From assembly GCF_005886535.1 (NCBI RefSeq), contig NZ_PNDS01000163.1, positions 1 to 38,582 of the forward strand: a DNA stretch of 38,582 nt, given 5' to 3'. Source of the stretch: Pseudoalteromonas sp. S2755. GTDB taxonomy: Bacteria; Pseudomonadota; Gammaproteobacteria; Enterobacterales; Alteromonadaceae. Numbering within the stretch: position 1 is the stretch's first letter; each line of letters opens with the position of its first letter. The notes under the pieces are model-generated. The model saw nothing but the letters and a program-made list of their open reading frames with translations, had not been told where the DNA came from and did not search any database. Made by a program: the position numbers and the translations under genes. Shown here one piece after another: positions 8,153-15,870 of the stretch.

Positions 8153-9281
8153 AAACCAAGTGCCCCAGATTGTACTCGTTGATGATGATGAGCTAATGTT
8201 GAAGTCGCTCCACCGCCACTTCAAAATCAGCATGGAAGATGCTGAAATATTAACTTTCTCATCCCCTAAACAATTCATTGGATCCCTTGATACATTAACG
8301 AACATCGACATCTTAGTTAGCGACTACCTAATGCCTTCAATTAACGGGGTTGAACTAATCAATATCGTGAGACGCAGTTATCCGCAAGTCATCACCGTGT
8401 TGTTAACGGGCGATACTACAGGTAAGGTGCTGTGTAAGTCTTCAATTTCAGCGACTTTTATCGTGGCTAAGCCATTTCGAAGGGAAGAATTTGATGAGGT
8501 TATCACCGCTTTTTATCGACTCAATGAGTTGCCATTAAATGGAGCAATAAAGCGTGCGCTAAATGAAACTTTCATTGAAAACGAATTGCCTATCTTGCTA
8601 AGTAAAATTGAAGACATTGATTTAGATTTTCCCAAGCTTGAAGCGATGCTTGAACAAGAAGTGCTCATTCAAGCTAAATTATTCCACTTATGTAACAGTG
8701 CTTATGTGGGGTTGTCGACAAAGCAATACTCCCTGTCTACCGCAATTAAGACACTCGGCGTGGATTTAGTCTCTGCAATTATTGTTTCTGTGTGTTATCA
8801 CAATATGGTCGCAGCCAGATATGATATCGCAAACTGTGAGCTGTTAAGCGATATTAACTTTAGGAAGGTCAAGTTACTTAAGGAGTTGGTACATAAGCTA
8901 CATGACGCATCAATTGACTCTGAGCGCGTTGTTTTTCTTCAATCCTTATTATTTCTTGGCGAGCTCGGCTCGGAGATAGCTCAGCTTATAAGCGAAAGCC
9001 AACGTCATTCCCCGCAGAGTTATTATACCGAAAAATTATATATCGCCCTCTACACAACCACATTAATTGGCTATGAGTCAGCCATTACAGATCAATTGTT
9101 TGCGCTCATTAAAGCCCTAGAAACGGGTAGCTCAGACTGCAGTGCCACTAAGTTATTGTTGCTTATAGACACTATCACCAATAATGAAGTCAATCAGATG
9201 GTGATCAACACCTTTTTTGATCAAAAGAGCCAAGATTGGTTGGAGCTTTTCTATGAACTCAAAAGCAAATACTTTAGTTAG
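8142..9281 (+). CDS. Response regulator with HDOD output domain
   Basis: A 379-residue protein with a receiver at about 8-125 (D14-D16, phospho-site D61 in VSDYLMP, T89, K110 in AKPF) and an HDOD domain from about 145 to 330, recognised by the FHLCNSAYVGL and LSTAIKTLGVDLV blocks. HDOD is related to HD phosphohydrolases but lacks the metal-binding HD residues, and usually serves in signalling or protein interaction. The open frame extends to a TTG at 8124, but ATG 8142 is preferred because GAGGAG (8126-8131) sits 10 bases upstream. It overlaps the REC-EAL gene before it by 11 bp and the receiver gene after it by 29 bp. Confidence 0.9.
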   Translation: MSIKNQVPQIVLVDDDELMLKSLHRHFKISMEDAEILTFSSPKQFIGSLDTLTNIDILVSDYLMPSINGVELINIVRRSYPQVITVLLTGDTTGKVLCKSSISATFIVAKPFRREEFDEVITAFYRLNELPLNGAIKRALNETFIENELPILLSKIEDIDLDFPKLEAMLEQEVLIQAKLFHLCNSAYVGLSTKQYSLSTAIKTLGVDLVSAIIVSVCYHNMVAARYDIANCELLSDINFRKVKLLKELVHKLHDASIDSERVVFLQSLLFLGELGSEIAQLISESQRHSPQSYYTEKLYIALYTTTLIGYESAITDQLFALIKALETGSSDCSATKLLLLIDTITNNEVNQMVINTFFDQKSQDWLELFYELKSKYFS

Positions 9282-10230
9282 TTACAAAGTACTGATATTA
9301 GACGATGAAACGTCAATACTTAAAGCATTAAAACGAGTCATACGGCTGCCTTCGGTAGAGGTTGTCAGTTTTGATAACCCTTTTGAAGCTCTTGAATACA
9401 TAGACACGCACCCTGTTCAGGTTATTATCTCTGATTTTAGAATGCCGCTCATGAATGGCGGAGATTTTCTAAAGAGAGCCAAAAAAATTACCCCCGGTGT
9501 AATTGGCCTAATTCTTAGCGGTTATACCGACTCCGATATGCTAATTGATATGATAAATAGCAAGGTCGCGCATAAGTTTTTATGTAAACCATGGGAGAAT
9601 GACAAATTACTCGAAGAAGTTAATTCAGCAATAGACGTATACAATAATAATTATTTTAAAACAGTTTTACAGGAACAACTAAAAAAGCGTGATTGCCCAC
9701 GGTTGTTAATCAATAGTGAAGGCCAAGTTGTCGAACATAATCTCAGCAAAGACATTGAATCTCAGATACTTGCAGAGTTCTCGGCATGCTTTAGTGGTAA
9801 TGGTATCTACCACACTCCTCTTGGTGTTTTAAGATGTGAGATCCGTAGTAATCCAAAAGACGAAGAGTTCTATCTGATCACCATAGAAAAAGTCGAAGTA
9901 ACAGACGAAATTAACGTCTATGAAGTTATCACCGAACTGCTATTATGTTACTCAATAAACCCCGTTCTCACTTACTACGCGTTGCCAAACTGCAAACTCA
10001 CTACAACGAAATTGGCAGCTGCGGCTCAAGAGGTTTTCAGAAACTATAAGATATTACCGTCACCTACTCATCACTATCTGTTTGTACTGGATAACATCGA
10101 GCAATCCTTACTGCCAAGGAAACAAATAGAGCTAGAAATCCAGCTAGAAAAGTTACTCGATACCTTACTACCTCACGAGATACAAAGTAATACCAATCAA
10201 CTTGCTGCATTTTTTAATCATGGAGAGTAA
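9253..10230 (+). CDS. Response regulator with divergent PAS/GGDEF-like C-terminal region
   Basis: A 325-residue protein. The receiver (about 10-130) has D17-D18, phospho-site D61 in ISDFRMP, S89 and K112 in the FLCKPW motif, and is closer in sequence to the receiver of the EAL protein than to that of the HDOD protein. The remaining 190 residues match no family I can name with confidence, but their layout parallels residues 135-300 of the EAL protein: a PAS-like stretch and then a region with HHYLFVLDNIEQ where the other has FDQAIFWLDS. No EAL domain follows. The start at ATG 9253 is supported by GGAG seven bases upstream; an upstream ATG at 9217 in the same frame lacks one. The gene ends two bases before the next GTG. 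Confidence 0.85.
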   Translation: MNSKANTLVSYKVLILDDETSILKALKRVIRLPSVEVVSFDNPFEALEYIDTHPVQVIISDFRMPLMNGGDFLKRAKKITPGVIGLILSGYTDSDMLIDMINSKVAHKFLCKPWENDKLLEEVNSAIDVYNNNYFKTVLQEQLKKRDCPRLLINSEGQVVEHNLSKDIESQILAEFSACFSGNGIYHTPLGVLRCEIRSNPKDEEFYLITIEKVEVTDEINVYEVITELLLCYSINPVLTYYALPNCKLTTTKLAAAAQEVFRNYKILPSPTHHYLFVLDNIEQSLLPRKQIELEIQLEKLLDTLLPHEIQSNTNQLAAFFNHGE

Positions 10231-10232
10231 GT

Positions 10233-12524
10233 GTGGATACTTTTGCTAAAGTCGAATTAACACAGGATTTGGTCGAATCAAGCTTTCCGCTCACTGATCT
10301 CAACACCCTGCTCACTTCTCTATCAGACTATTTTGATGTGCCAATTACTTTGGTGACTATCATTGAAGGTCAATGGCAGCATCTAATCGCCAAACATGGG
10401 ATCCTTGCTGATAAAACACCAGAACAAGATGCTTTTTGTAAGCGCTTAATCAAAGATAACAAATCGTTACTGATTCCAGACACTACCTTAGATGAAAACT
10501 ACGCTAACAACCCTCTTGTTACTGGCGAACCTCACATTCGATCATATTTGGGTGTGCCTTTTCGGCTTGATGGTAAGCCAATCGGTGGCGTGTGTCTAAT
10601 CGATACCAAACCAAAAAATTATGCCGCTCGAGATATTCATTTACTCGAGACAATCAGCGGTCTGATCACCACTATTTTAGAGCTACAAAAGAATTACTCG
10701 CTATACCTTGAGGATCAAGATCTAATCCGCTGTTCACCAATTGTATTAATAAAATGGAGGTATAATAATGGGCTTCACATTCGTACAGTTTCCTCTAACA
10801 TTGAACGCGTCATTGGTATTGACGCCTTGCACTTATGCGCTGGGGAATTGCATTTTGAAGACTTTCTCACTGAGCCAAGTGTTGAGAAATTTCATTTTAA
10901 CTTACAAAACCACTTGGATGGCTTAGAAGCGTCTGAAATTTTGCTAGAGATGGCATTGGATTCGAAACAAATCTGGATCCGTATGATCACGGTAGCGCAC
11001 TTCAACCACGACGGCAGAATGACAAGCATTCAGGCTTTTATTACCGAAAATACAGCGCAAAAGTACACTGAAGACAAACTCAATGAGACAAACCGGCAGA
11101 TGCGCTTGTTATTAGAAGCTTCAGAGCTTGGTACATGGGATTGGAATATTCCAGCAGATATCAACAAAGTAAATAAAAAGTGGTGCGATATGCTTGGGAT
11201 CGAATTTGAATATGTCGAAACCAGCGTCAATTACTTCCGTCAACTTATTCACCCAGCCGACCGTAGCCATGTAGAAACAAACCTAGCTAAGCACCTGCAG
11301 GGGCTAACTGATGCCTACACCACTTCTTATCGAATGAAACATGCTGATGGACACTGGGTATGGATAGAAACCTATGGCAAAGTAGTTGAACGTGATAAAG
11401 GCGGCAGAGCGCTGCGCCTTGCTGGTACTCACCGTGATATTACTTACCGGATGGAAGCTCAGCTACAAGAGCGCAAGCAAAAGCAGTTGTTATCGTTTAT
11501 CAGTAAGGCGCAGTCAGCCTATCTAAAGACAGGTGATCTGTCTAAATCATGCCGTGAAATTCTAGAAGAGCTCATTGACATTGCGGATAGTCAATTTGCG
11601 CTGATCGGCGAACTTGAACATTCCGCTGGTGTACCTAGGCTTTTTATCCATGCAATTTCGGAGATGCAGTGGAATGATTTAAGTTCTCAACTGGTTCAGC
11701 GATATTATAATAACGACCTCTATTTTACTGATTTTAATAATTTATTTGGTTCTGTTATCCTGACGGGAGAGACTGTGATTAGTAATGAACGAGGTAAACA
11801 CCCCGCATCGAGGGGGACGCCAAAAGGACACCCTAGGATCTCTAAGTTTTTAGGGCTGCCGATAAAACTCAATGGCGAGTTAATCGGTATGATTGGACTT
11901 GCGAATAAATTTTTTGACTATACCGAACAAGATGCACAATTCTTACAACCACTAGTCGACTCTCTAGCGGGTTTATACTATGCGGTTAAACTCGATAAAG
12001 AACGCCAAGACGCAGAAAACAAGCTGCTTGAGCTTGCGATGACCGACACCTTATCAGGCCTACCCAACCGACGTGCCTTTATGGAAAAAGCCGCCGAAGT
12101 TGGTGAGATTTCCTTCCCCTATTTAATTGGTATGGTAGATATCGATAACTTTAAGTCTATCAATGATACCTACGGTCACGATGCTGGTGACAAAGCCATT
12201 AAGCTGATTGCTCACACGATAAAGGACTCGCTACGCAGTGATGATTTTACCGCGAGAATGGGAGGTGAGGAGTTTGCATTTGTGTTACTTGATGCCACAC
12301 ACGGATCATCTAGCGCACTAATTGAGACAATCAGAGAATCAATATCCAACTTGGAAATTACACTATCAGAAGAAGAGAAAATACATCTCACGGTCAGTAT
12401 TGGTGTAAAAGCGGTACTTCCCAATATAGAAAAAATGTCTATTACAGGGCATTTAAATGATGCAGATAAAGCTTTGTATGAAGCTAAGCACACAGGTAAA
12501 AACAAAGTGGTTTGGTTTAAATAA
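10233..12524 (+). CDS. GAF-PAS-PAS-GAF-GGDEF diguanylate cyclase
   Basis: A 763-residue soluble sensor enzyme expected to make c-di-GMP from two GTP. Domains in order: GAF (about 20-150), a PAS-like region (160-280), a PAS fold-3 domain (290-405), a second GAF (420-585) and GGDEF (598-763). The active site GGEEF is at 677-681, and an inhibitory I-site RSDD is at 668-671 with the correct five-residue spacing, so product inhibition is expected. There is no signal peptide or membrane helix. The GTG start has GGAG seven bases upstream. It is the last gene of the operon and the counterpart of the EAL phosphodiesterase. Confidence 0.93.
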   Translation: MDTFAKVELTQDLVESSFPLTDLNTLLTSLSDYFDVPITLVTIIEGQWQHLIAKHGILADKTPEQDAFCKRLIKDNKSLLIPDTTLDENYANNPLVTGEPHIRSYLGVPFRLDGKPIGGVCLIDTKPKNYAARDIHLLETISGLITTILELQKNYSLYLEDQDLIRCSPIVLIKWRYNNGLHIRTVSSNIERVIGIDALHLCAGELHFEDFLTEPSVEKFHFNLQNHLDGLEASEILLEMALDSKQIWIRMITVAHFNHDGRMTSIQAFITENTAQKYTEDKLNETNRQMRLLLEASELGTWDWNIPADINKVNKKWCDMLGIEFEYVETSVNYFRQLIHPADRSHVETNLAKHLQGLTDAYTTSYRMKHADGHWVWIETYGKVVERDKGGRALRLAGTHRDITYRMEAQLQERKQKQLLSFISKAQSAYLKTGDLSKSCREILEELIDIADSQFALIGELEHSAGVPRLFIHAISEMQWNDLSSQLVQRYYNNDLYFTDFNNLFGSVILTGETVISNERGKHPASRGTPKGHPRISKFLGLPIKLNGELIGMIGLANKFFDYTEQDAQFLQPLVDSLAGLYYAVKLDKERQDAENKLLELAMTDTLSGLPNRRAFMEKAAEVGEISFPYLIGMVDIDNFKSINDTYGHDAGDKAIKLIAHTIKDSLRSDDFTARMGGEEFAFVLLDATHGSSSALIETIRESISNLEITLSEEEKIHLTVSIGVKAVLPNIEKMSITGHLNDADKALYEAKHTGKNKVVWFK

Positions 12525-12700
12525 TCAATATATTAACTCCACCGCGTTGAACTGGCAGGTAATCACCAACCACCAAAAGTGACTTATTTTTCCTTAGTGA
12601 GTTAAGTACGAGAAGGAAGATTTGATTATATTTTTCCACAACCTTTAACTGCTGTTGACAGTATAAATTTTCAACCTATCTGTATGATGTGTTCTTTTTG

Positions 12701-12741
12701 CTGTATCAAATATAGGGCTAAGCCCTATATTTGCTTTACAG
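12701..12741. terminator. Long extended hairpin between convergent genes
   Basis: CAAATATAGGGC (12707-12718) and GCCCTATATTTG (12722-12733) form a perfect 12-bp stem with a TAA loop, and CTGTA/TACAG (12701-12705, 12737-12741) extends it past a small bulge. It sits between the plus-strand cyclase and the minus-strand thioesterase, so it probably terminates both. The rest of 12525-12761 shows no gene. Confidence 0.65.
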
Positions 12742-12761
12742 ATAGATTATTAAAAATAAAA

Positions 12762-13196
12762 CTAGCTATCAAAGCCGTTTAGCATTTTGTCACAAACCAC
12801 TGGGGTCGGCCTATGATTGTCGTCCACGGCAACAAAGGTAAAACTGCCTGTAATTGCTAAGTGTTTATCATCTTTGTGCATTCTTTCAAGGTAAATTTCA
12901 ACATCAACCTTTAAGCTAGTATTACCAACATGCACTACTTTCGATACTAATTCTGCGAAAGTACCTGCAGGAATTGCCTCTTTGAAATCAACTCGGTCTG
13001 AAGAGATCGTTACCAAGGGTTTGCGACAAAAACGCGTTGCAGCAATAAAGGCAACTTCGTCCATCCAAGCCAGAGCGTCACCACCAAATAAGGTGTTGTG
13101 ATGGTTAGTACGGCCCGGGAATACAGTCTTTGTTACGTGTGTGATTGAGCTTTTAATACGTTGCTCAACAATGGCTTGTCTTTGTTCGTCTGTCAT
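12762..13196 (-). CDS. Acyl-CoA thioesterase, hotdog fold (YciA-like)
   Basis: A 144-residue single hotdog-domain protein that should hydrolyse acyl-CoA to free acid and CoA. The family block NHHNTLFGGDALAWMDEV (residues 31-48) carries the GGD turn and an aspartate (D46) at the position of the catalytic residue in YciA-type enzymes; RVDFKEAIPAG and VEIYLER are other family stretches. Length and motif place it with the short bacterial acyl-CoA hydrolases; preferred chain length cannot be read from sequence. Its ATG overlaps the stop of the M23 peptidase (ATGA), making it the last gene of a three-gene minus-strand operon. Confidence 0.88.
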   Translation of the reverse strand: MTDEQRQAIVEQRIKSSITHVTKTVFPGRTNHHNTLFGGDALAWMDEVAFIAATRFCRKPLVTISSDRVDFKEAIPAGTFAELVSKVVHVGNTSLKVDVEIYLERMHKDDKHLAITGSFTFVAVDDNHRPTPVVCDKMLNGFDS

Positions 13197-14017
13197 TTTT
13201 GTACTGCTTTATCCGCTAGTGTATCATTCATAAGTAGAGCTGGATCGAGTCGTTCCCCGAACCAATTAAAACGCCAATCCAAATGCGGGCCTGTTACCCT
13301 ACCCGTTGCGCCAATTTCTGCGATTTTATCGCCTGTTTTTACTGTATCACCAACTTCAACGTCCAGTTTACTCAGGTGGATATACGTAGAAGTAATTCCA
13401 TGACCGTGGTCAATAATCAAAGTGCCGCCACTGTAGTAAAGATCTGGATTTGCAAACACCACTTTTCCAGATACCGGCGCTAAGACTGGTTCACCGGTTT
13501 TATTTGCGATATCCAAACCAAAGTGTGGGCGTCTTGGCTCACCATTAAAATATCTTTGACTACCATAAACGCCTGAAATACGGCCCTTCGCAGGTCTAAA
13601 AACAGGGTCTTTAAAGAATAATAAATCCGAATTACCTTGCCTTGCTTTTGATACGGCTTGTGCTTCTTCACGTATGCGCTTTAGCACCGATTCTGGTGGC
13701 GAAACATACTTCTTAGCAACACCTGTGATCTTGTCTATATCGTAATCTCGTTTCGTGATCACTATCGCTTGGCGATGCTTTTGGCCATCATCAGATTGCC
13801 AACTCAAAGTATGGTTAAGTTCTGCGTCACGGCCAAAACCAAACACAAAATAGCCATCTTTAGAGCGCTTTAATTTGGTCTCATTTAGTTTTATCTCAGT
13901 TGCATTTTCAAGCTTGCCGACGACTAAGCCACCTTGTGTCAGGTTACCTTTTAATTCAAGCGCCTCAGCAAATAATGTAGTGCTCGCAAGCAATATGACA
14001 ATTGCACGTTTAAGCAT
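13193..14017 (-). CDS. Secreted M23 (LytM) family peptidase
   Basis: A 274-residue protein with a signal peptide over about residues 1-19 (cleavage near FAEA) and a C-terminal LytM domain (about 160-262). Such proteins cut peptidoglycan cross-links or, if degenerate, activate amidases in the periplasm. H165 and D169 of the HxxxD motif and H214 are present, but the usual C-terminal HxH reads GPHLDW, so the second histidine, normally a zinc ligand, is D247. I recall similar HxD variants in other gammaproteobacteria, and activity is uncertain. ATG 14017 is chosen over a longer frame because GGAG lies nine bases upstream and the signal peptide begins there. It overlaps both neighbours. Confidence 0.87.
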   Translation of the reverse strand: MLKRAIVILLASTTLFAEALELKGNLTQGGLVVGKLENATEIKLNETKLKRSKDGYFVFGFGRDAELNHTLSWQSDDGQKHRQAIVITKRDYDIDKITGVAKKYVSPPESVLKRIREEAQAVSKARQGNSDLLFFKDPVFRPAKGRISGVYGSQRYFNGEPRRPHFGLDIANKTGEPVLAPVSGKVVFANPDLYYSGGTLIIDHGHGITSTYIHLSKLDVEVGDTVKTGDKIAEIGATGRVTGPHLDWRFNWFGERLDPALLMNDTLADKAVQK

Positions 14018-14864
14018 ACGCAATCGCTCCTTTTCCAACCCCTTCGTACGCCCTTACTTCAACCTTATCATGTGGGTTTTGCAGCTTTATTTGGCCAGCT
14101 AGATACTCCGCAATACATTCAACTGTTGTATCACAAGGTAATATATCGCAGCGTGACTTGCTGATCACCAACTCAAAATACCCCTGCGACGAGGTATACG
14201 CGAACGCATAATCTTTATCATGTGCAGTGACATACTGAAGTAAACTAGGGTCAATCAAGTCTTCTTCACTGCCAAGATAAATATCTTGCCATTTATCCGC
14301 CCATTGTTTTTGTAATCTAGGCATGCTGATATCGTTTAGCTTTACACCAATTAATGAACGGTGACCATGAATAATACGCTGACAGTTACCATCGTGTTTC
14401 TTTAAGCCATGGCTATAGTGATAATAGAAGCCAGTTGCGGCCTCTGGACGCAGTGTTATACCTAAATCTTTCACGTTCTCAGGCATATGCGGCATAATAA
14501 CAGACTTAAGGTAAGCGACTGCATTGGCTTCATTGATTTCATCCCCTTCCACTACACACACCGCTTCATCAGGCGCGTTCATGGCTAAGTGATTTCCATC
14601 AAATTGCATATCAAATTCAAATCGACCTTCACTTTGTTTTGCATTGCACGCAAGCGCGCTAGGTACCGCTAATTTATGGTCCAACTTTTCGTCGATGATA
14701 CGTTTGATTTGCTTTTTAACTTTTGCAAAGTCTAACACCATAGACTCTTCGTTTAGCTCACCATGCAATACAATATCGGTGATCCAACTTTCACCTACCG
14801 CACCACGACGTGGGCAAAGGTACGAAAAATCAATTACGGTCAAAGAGTCAACAAAAAGGAGCAT
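14010..14864 (-). CDS. Tandem 6-pyruvoyl-tetrahydropterin synthase/QueD-like protein
   Basis: A 284-residue protein about twice the length of ordinary QueD. The first half (1-145) has the DF helix (D45-F46), LDH (61-63) and a terminal glutamate strand but carries GES where the zinc-binding HGH should lie. The second half (146-284) has a histidine near 150-152, C161 and HGH (166-168), the TTVECIA helix (246-252) and E274 in RAYEGVG, but its DF/LDH segment is replaced. It therefore looks like two T-fold domains with complementary parts. Canonical relatives make 6-carboxytetrahydropterin for queuosine or act on dihydroneopterin triphosphate; the substrate here is not certain. It heads the minus-strand operon and is divergent from fabA. 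Confidence 0.78.
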   Translation of the reverse strand: MLLFVDSLTVIDFSYLCPRRGAVGESWITDIVLHGELNEESMVLDFAKVKKQIKRIIDEKLDHKLAVPSALACNAKQSEGRFEFDMQFDGNHLAMNAPDEAVCVVEGDEINEANAVAYLKSVIMPHMPENVKDLGITLRPEAATGFYYHYSHGLKKHDGNCQRIIHGHRSLIGVKLNDISMPRLQKQWADKWQDIYLGSEEDLIDPSLLQYVTAHDKDYAFAYTSSQGYFELVISKSRCDILPCDTTVECIAEYLAGQIKLQNPHDKVEVRAYEGVGKGAIAYA

Positions 14865-14901
14865 AGATCACCCAAAATAGCCTGCTAAAAAATCATCCCC
14901 G

Positions 14902-14907
14902 ATTATA
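14902..14907 (-). promoter_or_regulatory. Candidate -10 element for the PTPS-like operon
   Basis: TATAAT on the minus strand about 38 bases before the ATG at 14864. No good -35 hexamer lies at the usual spacing, so an activator or extended element would be needed. ATTATAAT is self-complementary, so the same bases could serve the other strand. Confidence 0.3.
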
Positions 14908-15032
14908 ATGATTTTCACGTTATAAATCGCCCCTAATTGGAACTGATTTGCATTTAATCTCTTCAATTTTTTGAAATTTAATCAAATAGACATATCTTTA
15001 GCGCAAAATTTACAAGTCTCCGTACGCTTTTT

Positions 15033-15049
15033 AACTGTTCGGAGTTGTT
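15033..15049 (+). promoter_or_regulatory. FadR-like operator upstream of fabA
   Basis: AACTGTTCGGAGTTGTT matches the FadR consensus AACTGGTCNGACCAGTT at both outer arms and most of the centre, and sits just upstream of the candidate fabA -35, the position at which FadR activates fabA in E. coli. The regulator gene is not in this window. Confidence 0.65.
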
Positions 15050-15073
15050 TAGCGTACATCTGTACGCTAAAGT
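15045..15073 (+). promoter_or_regulatory. Candidate fabA promoter
   Basis: TTGTTT (15045-15050) and TAAAGT (15068-15073) are exactly 17 bp apart, each matching the sigma-70 consensus at 4 of 6 positions. The FabR-like palindrome fills the spacer and the FadR-like site abuts the -35, which gives a coherent activator/repressor layout. Confidence 0.5.
15049..15070 (+). promoter_or_regulatory. FabR-like palindromic operator of fabA
   Basis: The arms TTAGCGTACA and TGTACGCTAA are a perfect 10-bp inverted repeat around a 2-bp centre, matching the AGCGTACA..TGTACGCT core of the FabR sites of E. coli fabA and fabB. FabR represses these genes when unsaturated acyl chains are plentiful. A second isolated half-site CGTACGCT is at 15021-15028. 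Confidence 0.8.
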
Positions 15074-15105
15074 AGCGTCAATTTGCAAGTTTAAGAAGAA
15101 GATTT

Positions 15106-15621
15106 ATGGAACCGAAGAACAGCTATACAAAAGAAGAACTTATTTTATGTGGTCGTGGAGAAATGTTTGGTGAAGGCAACTGCCGCCTACCTAGCGATAA
15201 CATGCTAATGATGGACCGTATCGTTCAAATTAATGATGACGGTGGTGAGCATGGTAAAGGTCAGATTATTGCTGAACTCGACATCAACCCTGATCTGTGG
15301 TTCTTCGATTGCCACTTTAAAGGCGATCCAGTAATGCCTGGTTGTTTAGGTCTGGATGCGATGTGGCAATTAGTTGGCTTCTTCCTTGGTTGGTCTGGTG
15401 GTCCTGGTCTTGGTCGTGCACTCGGTGTGGGCGAAGTGAAGTTTACGGGTCAAATCTTACCAACTGCTAAAAAAGTGACTTATCGCATTGAAATGAAGCG
15501 CGTTATCAAACGTAAGCTATTTATGGGTCTAGCAGATGGTATCGTCGAAGTTGATGGTCGTGTGATCTATGAAGCAAAAGATTTGAAAGTAGGTCTTTTC
15601 CAAGATACCAGCGCATTTTAA
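15106..15621 (+). CDS. fabA: 3-hydroxydecanoyl-ACP dehydratase/isomerase FabA
   Basis: A 171-residue cytosolic enzyme that dehydrates 3-hydroxydecanoyl-ACP and isomerises trans-2- to cis-3-decenoyl-ACP, the branch point of anaerobic unsaturated fatty-acid synthesis. The active-site histidine H70 in FDCHFKGDPVMPG and aspartate D84 in CLGLDAMWQ are both at the E. coli positions. The length equals the family norm, and AAGAAGAAG lies just before the ATG. It stands alone, divergent from the PTPS-like operon, behind adjoining FadR-like and FabR-like operators, and is followed by a hairpin shared with rmf. The fabA-rmf adjacency is also found in E. coli. Confidence 0.98.
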   Translation: MEPKNSYTKEELILCGRGEMFGEGNCRLPSDNMLMMDRIVQINDDGGEHGKGQIIAELDINPDLWFFDCHFKGDPVMPGCLGLDAMWQLVGFFLGWSGGPGLGRALGVGEVKFTGQILPTAKKVTYRIEMKRVIKRKLFMGLADGIVEVDGRVIYEAKDLKVGLFQDTSAF

Positions 15622-15659
15622 CTTTTTCGTTATTATCGTTTAATAGCTTTAAAAACACA

Positions 15660-15681
15660 CAAAGCCCCATTTGGGGCTTTG
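15660..15681. terminator. Bidirectional terminator between fabA and rmf
   Basis: CAAAGCCCC (15660-15668) and GGGGCTTTG (15673-15681) form a 9-bp stem with an ATTT loop. The minus-strand side runs into a T-rich tract (complement of AAAAACACAC), which favours termination of rmf transcripts; it can also serve fabA. Confidence 0.8.
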
Positions 15682-15699
15682 CTCTCCTAAAATTCGGTA

Positions 15700-15870
15700 T
15701 CAGGTTTTAAAGATGTTGCGATTATCCATCGCTTCTCGCCATCCGCCTAACCATTCTGATCTGTGTTCTACTTGTTGATAGGGACAATTTTCTTTCGACC
15801 GACCGGCTAATCCTGCCTTAAATCCTTGTGAATGTGCTCTTTCTAAACGGTCTCTTTTCTGTCTCTTCAT
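15700..15870 (-). CDS. rmf: Ribosome modulation factor RMF
   Basis: A 56-residue basic protein nearly collinear with E. coli RMF, beginning MKRQKRDRLERAH and containing AGRSKENCPYQ and EWLGGWREAM. RMF binds the 30S subunit in stationary phase and drives pairing of 70S ribosomes into inactive 100S dimers. The open frame extends 27 codons further upstream, but ATG 15870 is clearly the start: it matches the family N-terminus and has a GGTGAGG ribosome site just upstream. It is convergent with fabA and monocistronic, between the shared terminator and the serS terminator. In E. coli it responds to ppGpp and cAMP-CRP; no such site is obvious here. Confidence 0.97.
   Translation of the reverse strand: MKRQKRDRLERAHSQGFKAGLAGRSKENCPYQQVEHRSEWLGGWREAMDNRNIFKT

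Noticed and set aside
12212..12505. 97-codon minus-strand frame over the GGDEF domain
   Set aside because: Shadow of a well-conserved catalytic domain on the other strand.
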